Virus record (IMG/VR): IMGVR_UViG_3300044846_001970
Span: 1 to 64,000 of that record
Direction: 5' to 3' (one strand)
Length of the DNA stretch: 64,000 nt
From: a virus
The number at the start of each line of letters is the position of its first letter. The first letter of the stretch is position 1. A program made the translations under genes and the position numbers. Positions 54,652-62,861 of this stretch are shown here, one piece after another. The notes under the pieces were generated by a model, which saw nothing but the letters and a program-made list of their open reading frames with translations, searched no databases and was not told where the DNA came from.

Positions 54652-57399
54652 TTATTTCTTTTTCACTTCTCCTCCTTTATCAAATTTATTTTTATTTACT
54701 CTTGCTATTTCAAGTTGCTTATTTGCTATATCTCTTTGAACATTAAGCTTCTCTCTTTCTAAATCTATTTTGTTTCTATCAATAATCATTCTATTAGTAT
54801 CCTTATCTCTTTGTAAAGATGTTTGAGCTTCATACTGTTCAGTCTGTCTAATATCTTTCATAGCATCTTGATAGTCAGATATTTCATTTTTATTAACATC
54901 TTGCATTGCTCCAAAACCTGCTGATCTAATTTCAGCAACAAGCACTTCATTTTGTCTATCTTTTTCTTTCTGAGTTTCCTCATAAGTTCTTCTAAGTTGT
55001 GCTTCCTCTGCATCTGCTTTAATTTTTTGTTCTTGCATTTGTTGTTGAGACTGCATCTCTTGTTCTTTCTGCTGTTTTAGTTTATTCTCAGAATCTTTAA
55101 GTACTGTATTAAGTTCAGCAATGGAATCAGATTGTACAATTTTACCAAGATCATATACTGATGCTCCTGTAGTATTGTTATTCATAGCCATTTGTTTTAA
55201 TTGTTCTAAGATGGCTCTATGGTTTGCAGTTGTACTACAGAAGATATTAAGATCTCTCATTAATAAATCAGTACCATTTATTTCAAAATTAACCTTTTCA
55301 TCAGCTGATGTAACATAAGTTAATCTTGCTGAAGGATTTGTTGAATTATAATACTGAGCTAAGTCAGTTCTCATTTGATGTACTCTTGGCATTAAGTAAT
55401 CACAGTGTTGTATAAAGAATACTTCTGTTTGTGCATAAGAAGCACTTTGTGCTTGTTCTACTCCAGTAGCAGTCATCTGAGATAACTGTTGTCCCATTCT
55501 TTGTGCATTAACACCAATCACTTCATATGCTTGTTGTTTAAAATGGTTTGCTAAGTTTACTCTTGACATTAATCTTTCTGTCTGAGATAGATCTAGTTTT
55601 TGGAAATGATTAAAGTTAAGAGCATTCTCTGTATTAGTAATAGATGTATCTAAAGGAAGCATTCCAAAATTCTTCATTGCTACATATGCTTTAGATAAAT
55701 TACCTTTTCCCCAGTCTTCTCCTAAAGAGTGTCTAGGAAGAGTGTTCTGGTCTAACATGATAATAGTACCTAACTCATCTACTAATATGTCAGCAATCTG
55801 GTTATTTACTATGTTATATCCAATCTGGAATGGCTTCATTAAATCAATGAGTGCAGTTGACTTAGTATTTCTATCAGAGAATACTGCACCTTCTACAGGA
55901 AGTTTACAACCATATAAAGTACTATCACCTTTAAATTGAAACTTAAGTGGTCCAATTTTTTTCTTTTCTACACCAATATACATAGGTGTAAATCCTCCTG
56001 GATTATTCATACCCCAGAAAGAAGGAATATTTGGTCCTATCTTTACACCACCCCATACTTCATTAATCCAGATCCAATCTATGTGTTCACCAAATATTAA
56101 ATTATCTTTAGTTTTATTTTTATTTAATCTAGTATCATAAATAGGTTTAATAGTTGTCTTGTAATTTTCATCTACAATTTCCATTTGAACTTCACCTTCA
56201 TCAGTAACAAGTATTAAATGGCCAACTTTTCTTTGAGACTTCCAATATACTGTTGTGCAACGTAATAAATAAGCAGTACCTTGATTATAGTAATCTTCAC
56301 TTTCAGCTAATATCTCAGTAATAATATCTCCTCCGCTAACTACAGCTCCTCCCATTGCAGTTGTATATTGTCTCATTGCAAGAGATGGCATGTTAGTATT
56401 CCAATCATGAGTCTTAGTACCATCATAGAAAGTACCATCATTTTGATAACCACCAATATTATAACCAGCAGATCTAATAGGATAAATAGCTTCTAATGCA
56501 ACCATTTGTTCTTCATCCATTAAATATCCATATTTATCTAGAGCATCAGAAGGAGTTAACATATCTGTTTTACCTACCCAGTTAGCTTGAGATATGTATC
56601 TTGCATCTGGAGATTTATGATAAAAAGTTACAGCAGGATTCCATAGCTCTACTTCATAGTCATCTTCCATCATTCTCATATGCCAGAATTCTCTGTCAGT
56701 AATAAGCATATCTCTGAATGCTCTTTCCTCAAGTTCATTCATACCAAATCTTTCAACATCTACTTTATGTTGGTGAGTAGCCCACTCTTCTACCATAGAT
56801 CTATAATCTTTTCTAAAGAACATTTCTATTTCTGGAAGAGATTTTAATTTATCATCTGCTGTTTCTTGTTGAAATTCTTCTGATGCAGGATCCATTCCTT
56901 GATCCATAAGAGCAGATGCTATTTTTAATTTAGCATCAGATAAAAGAACTTCTTCTACCATGGCTCTTTTTTGCTCAAGCATTTCATTATAAGATGTATC
57001 ATCTACTGCCCGGTATGTAAGTTTAGTAGATCTCTTTGCAAATTCAGCTACTAAAACATTAATAACATTTGGAATAATAGGATAAAACTTTAACTCTAAT
57101 GCAGATTCATCTTCTTTAGTAAGTACTTCTACAATATCTCTGTACTCATTATTATCTTCAACTATATAATCAGACTTATCTATAATACCTTTTGCAAGCT
57201 TATAATTCTTCATTAGCCTACGGGCATTTCTGCGGAGTTGTTTAAGACCTTGCCATTCAACCCAATCTAAATTCCATGCAGCCCATCTATCATCTTTTTC
57301 TTCTTTGGATAAAAATTGAAGTGGTTGGGTAATACTACCCATTCTATTAGTTTCAACTTTGGCTCCTGCTTTAGCCTGAAGTGCATTAATTATTTTCAT
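54652..57399 (-). CDS. Portal protein, crAss-like (915 aa)
   Basis: The gene sits directly after TerL (5 nt), as portal genes do. Residues about 190-420 include the stem/wing pattern typical of crAss portals (FFRKDYRSMVEEWATHQHKV, then LEERAFRDMLITDREFWHM and NPAVTFYHKSPDARYIS). The middle includes VNNQIADILVDELGTIIML, and the C-terminal 170 residues are a long Gln/Glu/Lys coiled coil. Twelve copies would form the packaging and ejection channel. The protein ends FDKGGEVKKK (bases 54655-54684), the GG motif shared with small basic and cargo proteins. At 915 residues it is long for a portal, owing to the helical tail. Confidence 0.87.
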   Translation of the reverse strand: MKIINALQAKAGAKVETNRMGSITQPLQFLSKEEKDDRWAAWNLDWVEWQGLKQLRRNARRLMKNYKLAKGIIDKSDYIVEDNNEYRDIVEVLTKEDESALELKFYPIIPNVINVLVAEFAKRSTKLTYRAVDDTSYNEMLEQKRAMVEEVLLSDAKLKIASALMDQGMDPASEEFQQETADDKLKSLPEIEMFFRKDYRSMVEEWATHQHKVDVERFGMNELEERAFRDMLITDREFWHMRMMEDDYEVELWNPAVTFYHKSPDARYISQANWVGKTDMLTPSDALDKYGYLMDEEQMVALEAIYPIRSAGYNIGGYQNDGTFYDGTKTHDWNTNMPSLAMRQYTTAMGGAVVSGGDIITEILAESEDYYNQGTAYLLRCTTVYWKSQRKVGHLILVTDEGEVQMEIVDENYKTTIKPIYDTRLNKNKTKDNLIFGEHIDWIWINEVWGGVKIGPNIPSFWGMNNPGGFTPMYIGVEKKKIGPLKFQFKGDSTLYGCKLPVEGAVFSDRNTKSTALIDLMKPFQIGYNIVNNQIADILVDELGTIIMLDQNTLPRHSLGEDWGKGNLSKAYVAMKNFGMLPLDTSITNTENALNFNHFQKLDLSQTERLMSRVNLANHFKQQAYEVIGVNAQRMGQQLSQMTATGVEQAQSASYAQTEVFFIQHCDYLMPRVHQMRTDLAQYYNSTNPSARLTYVTSADEKVNFEINGTDLLMRDLNIFCSTTANHRAILEQLKQMAMNNNTTGASVYDLGKIVQSDSIAELNTVLKDSENKLKQQKEQEMQSQQQMQEQKIKADAEEAQLRRTYEETQKEKDRQNEVLVAEIRSAGFGAMQDVNKNEISDYQDAMKDIRQTEQYEAQTSLQRDKDTNRMIIDRNKIDLEREKLNVQRDIANKQLEIARVNKNKFDKGGEVKKK

Positions 57400-57404
57400 A
57401 ATAT

Positions 57405-59588
57405 TTATTTAAAGTTCTTAAATGCGGATCTTTTTAAATTGGATCCTACATTACGAAAAGGATTCCTATTTAATTTAAACAAATTTTCTGACTTTTGCAA
57501 GTTTTTAGCTGCATCATCCATAATAACTCTTTTAGAATATCCCTTATTTGCTTGTTGTATTCTCATAAATGCAACCATTGCAGAAAATGCAACTAGTCTA
57601 TCCACATTGAGTCCATCTGTGTAGGCATGCATTTCTTTTAGTAACATTATATCTGGTATTCTTTCTACACCATATGTAGTTCTTACTATAGTCCCATCAG
57701 GTTTAGTTACTGTATCTAATTCTTCTTTACAGTATTCTATGACATAACTTAATAAGTGATGTTTAAATAGTACTCCTGTATTTCTCCAACCATACTCCTG
57801 GAAGACGTTAGCATTTGCACCTAAGTCTTTTAAGAACATAATCTGATTTTTGGGAACAAGATACTTCTGTCTTTTCCTAGATATCATATATAAGATAAAC
57901 AAAGAAATGTTATTCTCAATTACAGTCTGAGCATTATACCACTCTATGATCATCTCTAATCTTTCATGTGTTTGTTTGATATCATCAAATCTTCCACACC
58001 ATGCAGCTACTATTTTATCTTGTTCTATGTAAGTTTCTGAATCCCCTGCTGTATGTTTAGTTACTTCTATAGGAGCTTTCATAACATAGATAGAACATAA
58101 TGAATCTGAAGTAGTTGTCTTTCCCTCAGCTACAGGGTCAATAGATGCATAGTACTGACCATATTCAGGATCTTTAATAGGTCTTTCCCATACAACTAAA
58201 CATCCAGTTTTATCTTCAGTCTTTTTACTTATTGGAAATTCAGATATTGGTAACTTATTACTTGTCTTAACTTTAATCTTTCCTATTTCATCTCTAGATA
58301 TATCTAGATATTCATATGGATATTCTTTATCTTCTATTCTTCTTATTTGTGCAGTAACAAGATGTGATGGAAACTTAGATACTTTTCTATGTTTAAATGC
58401 TTCTGCTATATTTCTAGGGTGCTGAGATATTTCTAACTGATAATCTTCAGGGTCCATAGATTTCTTTATCTTCTCAAAATAATCATCTAATGCTTGTAAT
58501 GCTTCTTCTACAAGTGAATTACCATAATCATCTATGTAAGGAGGCATTGACCATTGTTCTGGAATAAATAAACCTGACTTGCCTAAAGTACCTTGCTCAT
58601 CTAGTAAGTCTGTATCTACAGAAAATATATCATTAGCTTCTGGATCTAGAATCATTTTCTTTAAAGGTTCACATTGATCTAAGTCACCCACTGATCCTGC
58701 TGCAATAAATAAACCTGTAGTAATCATACCTGATTTAAGAGCAGGTTTAATGTATCCATATGTTGTATTCATCTTTGGAGCAATACCGGCCTCTTCATGG
58801 AAGAAGTATTTAACTGGTCCACCTACTCCATTTGTTGGATCTTTATCAAAAGACATTCCTTGTAAAGTTCCTTTTAATCCTACTTCAGCTTTTCTATCTC
58901 CTTTTCTTACTTCAATCTTTTGTTGCCACATCATTACTTTATCTGGTGACATTGGTCTATACCAAGCAGTGTGCTCATTTAAGAATGCAGCATATTCATT
59001 TAGAAATTTCCAAGTACCTTTCTCATTAATGTAATCTTTAAGACTTGCCCCCATCTTTAAGGTAACCCCTGCTTCAAACCATAACTGATTAATTAGTTTT
59101 CCTGCATGAAAATAACTAGATGCAATCTGTCTTTTCTTTAGTATAGCAGCATGTAAATAGAATAGTTCTGCAAGCACTTCATATAATGCCATATGATATT
59201 GTGCATCCCTTATTTGAGCAAAGTCAAATTTCTGTTGTTCCTTATCAAAGATTGGTAAGAAGTTTAACCACATATAATAATCTCTGGTAAGATACCATGT
59301 TTTATTATCTGATTTAATTAATACTCCTAGTCTGCATTTATTTTTTTGATCATCCCAGTAATTAACAAAGTCTCTGGATTTAAATGGTGCAGTACAGTAT
59401 ACTTTAGTTTCTCTAAACTTTCTAGACTCAGCAATAAATATTTCATTGGTTACTTCATTAAATTCATATTTTCCAGGTTCTCTAAATATAGAAAATAAAA
59501 AGTCTCTCCACTCATCTCTTGATTCAAAAGTTGTTGTTGTCCATGTACCATTATCCCATGTGGGAATATCTTTATAAATATCATCCAT
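57405..59588 (-). CDS. terL: Terminase large subunit
   Basis: A 727-residue ATPase-nuclease that cleaves concatemers and pumps DNA into the prohead through the portal. The ATPase domain shows KKRQIASSYF (residues 151-160), in the degenerate Walker A position typical of crAss TerL, and YFFHEEAG (261-268) as Walker B with catalytic Glu, then AAGSVGD as coupling motif. The C-terminal RNase H-like nuclease begins YASIDPVAEG (D484), with VIENN (E558) and a third acidic residue near NVDRLVAF. It follows the conserved 171-residue gene by 2 nt and precedes the portal. Length and motif order fit the family. Confidence 0.93.
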   Translation of the reverse strand: MDDIYKDIPTWDNGTWTTTTFESRDEWRDFLFSIFREPGKYEFNEVTNEIFIAESRKFRETKVYCTAPFKSRDFVNYWDDQKNKCRLGVLIKSDNKTWYLTRDYYMWLNFLPIFDKEQQKFDFAQIRDAQYHMALYEVLAELFYLHAAILKKRQIASSYFHAGKLINQLWFEAGVTLKMGASLKDYINEKGTWKFLNEYAAFLNEHTAWYRPMSPDKVMMWQQKIEVRKGDRKAEVGLKGTLQGMSFDKDPTNGVGGPVKYFFHEEAGIAPKMNTTYGYIKPALKSGMITTGLFIAAGSVGDLDQCEPLKKMILDPEANDIFSVDTDLLDEQGTLGKSGLFIPEQWSMPPYIDDYGNSLVEEALQALDDYFEKIKKSMDPEDYQLEISQHPRNIAEAFKHRKVSKFPSHLVTAQIRRIEDKEYPYEYLDISRDEIGKIKVKTSNKLPISEFPISKKTEDKTGCLVVWERPIKDPEYGQYYASIDPVAEGKTTTSDSLCSIYVMKAPIEVTKHTAGDSETYIEQDKIVAAWCGRFDDIKQTHERLEMIIEWYNAQTVIENNISLFILYMISRKRQKYLVPKNQIMFLKDLGANANVFQEYGWRNTGVLFKHHLLSYVIEYCKEELDTVTKPDGTIVRTTYGVERIPDIMLLKEMHAYTDGLNVDRLVAFSAMVAFMRIQQANKGYSKRVIMDDAAKNLQKSENLFKLNRNPFRNVGSNLKRSAFKNFK

Positions 59589-59590
59589 AA

Positions 59591-60106
59591 TTAACTGTCA
59601 TATGCTAGACCTTGACCACCTCTTACTTTACTAGATTGTTCTTCTTGTAAATCTTTATATACTCCTTTAAATGAAGCTCTAATCTGATCAAAGTTTTTAG
59701 CTGCAGCAACTATAGAATTTATATTACCATCTCTTCCATCTGTAATAGGAGTATTCTCCATATATCTACCTAATCTATCTAACATAGATGCAATACCTTT
59801 ATATGCTCTAGATGTTGGTGTCTCATACATTCTTTTACAAAATTCTAAAGCAACATGTATGTCATCATCTTCTAATGAAAAATCTCCATTTATTTCTTTC
59901 ATAACTAAATACTCTTTGTCTATATCAGGTGCATAGAAAAAAGGATTCATATCTGGATTAGGACATGTCATATAAAACAAATACAAGTAAATCTTAAGAT
60001 GTTCTTCTGGATAGTTATCCATTATATCTTTTAAAGCTTTTAGTGTATAGCAATGTTCTGTTGGTACTACAATACCATTTTGTACATCAAATAGTCTTAC
60101 TAACAT
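59591..60106 (-). CDS. Conserved crAss-like protein preceding TerL (171 aa)
   Basis: The opening MLVRLFDVQNGIVVPTEHCY, followed by LKIYLYLFYMTCPNPDMNPF, matches a protein I recall as highly conserved immediately before the large terminase in crAss-like phages. The C-terminal part (VAAAKNFDQIRASFKGVYKD) is helical. It lies 2 nt from TerL and 1 nt from the nuclease gene. It could be the small terminase by position, but lacks an evident DNA-binding motif and I know of no proof. The conservation call is fairly firm; the function is open. Confidence 0.65.
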   Translation of the reverse strand: MLVRLFDVQNGIVVPTEHCYTLKALKDIMDNYPEEHLKIYLYLFYMTCPNPDMNPFFYAPDIDKEYLVMKEINGDFSLEDDDIHVALEFCKRMYETPTSRAYKGIASMLDRLGRYMENTPITDGRDGNINSIVAAAKNFDQIRASFKGVYKDLQEEQSSKVRGGQGLAYDS

Positions 60107-60107
60107 A

Positions 60108-60938
60108 TTATTTCTTTTTAATTGGATTATCTTTCATATAATTTATAATAGCAAGAACTTCATCATAAAGATAAGGTACTGACATTAAAGTAAGATCTTT
60201 AACTATAGGATCTCCATTATCTAAATACTTAGTTATTGGATATCCAAACTCATCTTTACCTTCTTCTTCAAAAGATATATGTTGTATAAATATTCTACCA
60301 GGAATTAACTTAGGATTATGTTTTATTATAATGTACATATAAATACTTAATTGTAAAGCATAATGATTAAAATTACAGTCATCAAGATGTGTTAATGGAA
60401 AAGATAATTTTTCAGATACACCTTCCCAATTTTTAAAAGATTCTGTTTTAATTTCTTTATTAGTTTTATAATCTATAATATTTACTTTATTATTAATTAC
60501 TTCAACAAAATCTGATTGCCCACATATACCTGCTGATTTAAGATATACCATATGTTCAGGATATACTCCTGGATCTAATTTTTGTGAAGGTGCAATTCTA
60601 ATACCATTAGTTTCTCCAGAAGGAGGGAATACAGGAATTACTATACCTTCTCTTTCCATAGATGATAATCCACATATATCAGATTCTCTTTGATTATGAT
60701 AGAAAGTACCTAGGGTCATAGCTCTATCTGATTCACTATTCCATATAGCTTCAATAGCAATAGGATCAATTCCAAACCATTTAGATTTTTTACTTTTAGT
60801 TACCTTAGCAGCTACTGCTTTAGCATCAAAAGGTTTTTTAAAATGAGATACTAGTGTAGTAACACTTATCCAATTAATTTTATCAGAATCATGTATACTC
60901 TTGTAACTATGATCTGAGGCTTGAAATACTATACTCAT
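60108..60938 (-). CDS. PD-(D/E)XK nuclease, RecB/Cas4-like (276 aa)
   Basis: The motifs are in the expected order: GTFYH (H81), GQSD (D143), IIDYK (D156, K158) and QLSIY (Q196, Y200), matching the GxxH, GxxD, DxK and QxxxY signature of RecB/Cas4-type nucleases. crAss-like phages usually encode such a nuclease beside TerL. A role in DNA processing at packaging or recombination is likely but not shown. It overlaps the zinc-finger gene by ATGA and is 1 nt from the next gene. No iron-sulphur cysteine cluster like that of Cas4 is visible. Confidence 0.8.
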   Translation of the reverse strand: MSIVFQASDHSYKSIHDSDKINWISVTTLVSHFKKPFDAKAVAAKVTKSKKSKWFGIDPIAIEAIWNSESDRAMTLGTFYHNQRESDICGLSSMEREGIVIPVFPPSGETNGIRIAPSQKLDPGVYPEHMVYLKSAGICGQSDFVEVINNKVNIIDYKTNKEIKTESFKNWEGVSEKLSFPLTHLDDCNFNHYALQLSIYMYIIIKHNPKLIPGRIFIQHISFEEEGKDEFGYPITKYLDNGDPIVKDLTLMSVPYLYDEVLAIINYMKDNPIKKK

Positions 60939-61225
60939 AACTCATCTAGTTTATCTTCTTGTTTTTCTGTAATAACTTTTGTCCATTTATTTAGTGGACA
61001 ATTAGAAGACAATGATCTTGTTTTAAATGCTAATGAACAACCACATTCATTACAACAAGGTCCTGTTCCTTTTACAGCACACTTTTTACCTTTACTTGGA
61101 CACTCTGCACATATATCATTTCTTAGTGAAGCTACATGTTCTACAAAATCATCTCTAACAATACTATTGGTTATGCCTTCAATTATCTTTTTGCGGTCCT
61201 TCCAAATTTCTTTTAATGTATTCAT
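60935..61225 (-). CDS. Cys-rich zinc-finger protein (96 aa)
   Basis: After a helical N-terminus (residues 1-35), eight cysteines (C39, C42, C49, C57, C58, C61, C63, C76) in a 38-residue stretch, including CCNECGCSLAFKTRS and NCPLNKW, define a compact zinc-binding domain that I recall in a family of small phage and Bacteroidota proteins. Met1 is the only possible ATG before the cysteines, so the 47-nt overlap with the IHF-like gene appears real. It overlaps the nuclease gene by ATGA. Function unknown; position suggests involvement in DNA packaging or processing. Confidence 0.7.
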   Translation of the reverse strand: MNTLKEIWKDRKKIIEGITNSIVRDDFVEHVASLRNDICAECPSKGKKCAVKGTGPCCNECGCSLAFKTRSLSSNCPLNKWTKVITEKQEDKLDEL

Positions 61226-61580
61226 CTTTTAAGTTTTGAATTTTTTCTTTCTTTAATTCTAGTAAAACTATTTTTTTTTCAATTTCAGTTAAAGCAACAA
61301 TTTTTTCCTCTAACATTTTTTTATTATAGTATGCACTAAATGTAGATGTATCATGAGTTTCTAAGATTTTTTTATATCTTGGAATTGCTTTTCTAACTGA
61401 ATAAGTTCTTATAGCAAATTGTCCTAAACCATCAATATTAATTCTAGGATGTTTAAGTTCTGTTAAATTTGATCTTACTTCTTTATAATAAAACTCTACA
61501 AAGTCTTGTATTAAATCTTCAGAAAGATTTAGATCTTCAGAAATTTCTTTATATAAAGTTCTAGATTTTTTTGGAATCAT
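61179..61580 (-). CDS. IHF/HU-like DNA-binding protein (133 aa)
   Basis: crAss-like phages encode an IHF-subunit homologue next to the packaging genes. Here N-terminal helices (YKEISEDLNLSEDLIQDFVE) lead to RINIDGLGQFAIR (residues 46-58), matching the conserved strand-turn-strand of HU/IHF that precedes the DNA-bending arm. The C-terminus is a long charged helix not found in cellular HU. It overlaps both neighbours: ATGA with the winged-helix gene and 47 nt with the zinc-finger gene. It likely bends DNA for packaging or late gene control; which of these is unknown. Confidence 0.72.
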   Translation of the reverse strand: MIPKKSRTLYKEISEDLNLSEDLIQDFVEFYYKEVRSNLTELKHPRINIDGLGQFAIRTYSVRKAIPRYKKILETHDTSTFSAYYNKKMLEEKIVALTEIEKKIVLLELKKEKIQNLKDEYIKRNLEGPQKDN

Positions 61581-61936
61581 TTGCCTAAAAACTTATAATC
61601 TAATAATACATCACCTTCAGCTTGAATTTGCATATTAGGATTAATTAAAATTATTTTTTTATTTTCTGTATCTTTTATTACAAGTTTATTTTTTTCACAC
61701 TTATTAATACAATTTCTTACAGTCTGTTCTGACTTAAAAATTTTATATTCTTCAGAGGCATCATAACAAAAAGCAGTAAGTTCTATAGGGCCAATACTAC
61801 ATAATAAAGTAAGGCACTCTAGATCAGATTCACTCACTGTTATTCTATTAATATAACAGTGAGTCAATATCTGAAATTTAACAACATCTGGTTTAGACAT
61901 TATTACTTTTTTCTGTACCTGATTAACTAAAGCCAT
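61577..61936 (-). CDS. Winged-helix-like conserved crAss protein (119 aa)
   Basis: The segment PDVVKFQILTHCYINRITVS, then DLECLTLLCSIGPIELTAFC, matches my memory of a small protein conserved upstream of the packaging genes in crAss-like phages. The C-terminal part (FKSEQTVRNCINKCEKNKLV followed by KKIILINP) looks like a recognition helix and wing of a winged-helix domain, so a transcription regulator is plausible. ATG at 61900 (MSKPDVV) is an alternative start. It overlaps the IHF-like gene by ATGA and follows the 91-residue gene by 2 nt. Confidence 0.6.
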   Translation of the reverse strand: MALVNQVQKKVIMSKPDVVKFQILTHCYINRITVSESDLECLTLLCSIGPIELTAFCYDASEEYKIFKSEQTVRNCINKCEKNKLVIKDTENKKIILINPNMQIQAEGDVLLDYKFLGK

Positions 61937-61938
61937 TA

Positions 61939-62214
61939 TTACTTAGTCTTAAGTTTTCTAACAGGTTCTGAATCAATCTCTGTATCATCTGCATCTGAAG
62001 TTTCAGGAGTTTCTGAATTTTGTGTCATCATTGCAAATTGGTAAGCAATACTAGATCTTTTAAATCTTGCTTCATCAATTTTTAAAAGCATGTCTTCATA
62101 GTTTAGTTGTGCTTCTAAATAAGGTACTGAATCCTTATAAAAATTTAGCATATCTGCTTTCCTTTGTGCTAACTGTTCTGCACTCATGTTCTCTTGATCT
62201 TGTTGATTTTCCAT
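61939..62214 (-). CDS. Small helical conserved phage protein (91 aa)
   Basis: Almost wholly helical: LAQRKADMLNFYKDSVPYLE, then LNYEDMLLKIDEARFKR, followed by an acidic tail (DADDTEIDSEP) and a short basic end. I recall similar short proteins opening the packaging operon of crAss-like phages; no function is known to me. It is first after the lysis terminator, and its leader holds two direct repeats (62227-62260). A small structural or regulatory helper is possible. Confidence 0.55.
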   Translation of the reverse strand: MENQQDQENMSAEQLAQRKADMLNFYKDSVPYLEAQLNYEDMLLKIDEARFKRSSIAYQFAMMTQNSETPETSDADDTEIDSEPVRKLKTK

Positions 62215-62226
62215 TATATATATTTT

Positions 62227-62260
62227 TAAAGTTTAAACAAAAATACATATAAAGTTTAAA
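62227..62260 (-). promoter_or_regulatory. Direct repeats in leader of packaging unit
   Basis: TTTAAACTTTA (minus strand) occurs at 62227-62237 and 62250-62260, starts 23 bp apart, about two helical turns, with a related TTTAAA element at 62270-62276. The promoter motif of other units is absent. A regulator-binding site or a different promoter class is possible. The remaining 62215-62338 sequence holds only this and the terminator. Confidence 0.4.
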
Positions 62261-62281
62261 TAAAAAACATTTAAACAAAAA

Positions 62282-62311
62282 AAATCCAGATAATTTAACT
62301 TACCTGGATTT
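62282..62311 (-). terminator. Intrinsic terminator of the lysis unit
   Basis: Minus strand AAATCCAGGTAA-GTTAAA-TTATCTGGATTT: a 12-bp stem with one G-U pair and a 6-nt loop, followed by TTTTTG. It separates lysis genes from the packaging unit. Confidence 0.82.
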
Positions 62312-62338
62312 CTATACTTAGAGAAGCATAATTAAAAA

Positions 62339-62698
62339 TTACCCTTTAGTTCTTGGTTTTACCATTTTTTTTACATTGCTTATTACTGTTTTTGCATTAG
62401 TAACTTTAGCTGCAATTTTAGGATGGTTCTTTAAAAATTTACCACCACCTATTGGTCCACCATTTTTTTCTTGTTTTAACATTTTTTTAAGACCAAGTCC
62501 TGCAGCTGTAGCAGCACCAATACCTAATAAGGCACCTAATGCGCGACCACCACCTCCTCCACCTCCAGAAGATGTTCTGTATCTAGTTACTTTTCCACAA
62601 CCACTTTTCTTTTTTCTTTTTCTTTTTTTACCAGAAGCATCCATATATTCTTCCATACAAGAATCATCCATTGATCCTCCTGTTTCATACTTTTTCAT
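62339..62698 (-). CDS. Gly/Lys-rich GG-motif protein in the lysis cassette (119 aa)
   Basis: The N-terminus is YETGGSMDDS, then a very basic tract (KKRKRKKKSGCGK), a run of seven glycines and a small hydrophobic helix (RALGALLGIGAATAAGLGL, residues about 55-73) that could insert in a membrane. KNGGPIGGGK adds more GG. The C-terminus is basic. Composition and motif are those of the small basic array at 47849-50517, although it sits beside holin and endolysin. It may be a spanin-like or packaged protein; I do not recognise it. It is 2 nt from its upstream neighbour. Confidence 0.5.
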   Translation of the reverse strand: MKKYETGGSMDDSCMEEYMDASGKKRKRKKKSGCGKVTRYRTSSGGGGGGGRALGALLGIGAATAAGLGLKKMLKQEKNGGPIGGGKFLKNHPKIAAKVTNAKTVISNVKKMVKPRTKG

Positions 62699-62700
62699 AA

Positions 62701-62859
62701 TTACCTGTTTTTAAATGTAAAGTTTAATATTGTTAGCATATAAAAGTCTCTAGAGATATCTATTTCTAATGTAAAGAAATCTATAATACCTACTCTAAAT
62801 CTTATAGCAAATTTATCCCATTGTTTTCTTGATGTGTTCCAGTTGTTTCTAAATTTCAT
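62701..62859 (-). CDS. Small conserved phage protein in lysis cassette (52 aa)
   Basis: MKFRNNWNTSRKQWDKFAIR opens the protein, which ends FYMLTILNFTFKNR. I recall similar roughly 50-residue proteins near lysis genes in Bacteroidota phages. I chose the ATG at 62859, 2 nt after the endolysin stop, over the in-frame ATG at 62898, which would overlap the endolysin and add 13 residues. The centre (VGIIDFFTLEIDIS) is moderately hydrophobic. Function unknown. Confidence 0.5.
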   Translation of the reverse strand: MKFRNNWNTSRKQWDKFAIRFRVGIIDFFTLEIDISRDFYMLTILNFTFKNR

Positions 62860-62861
62860 AA

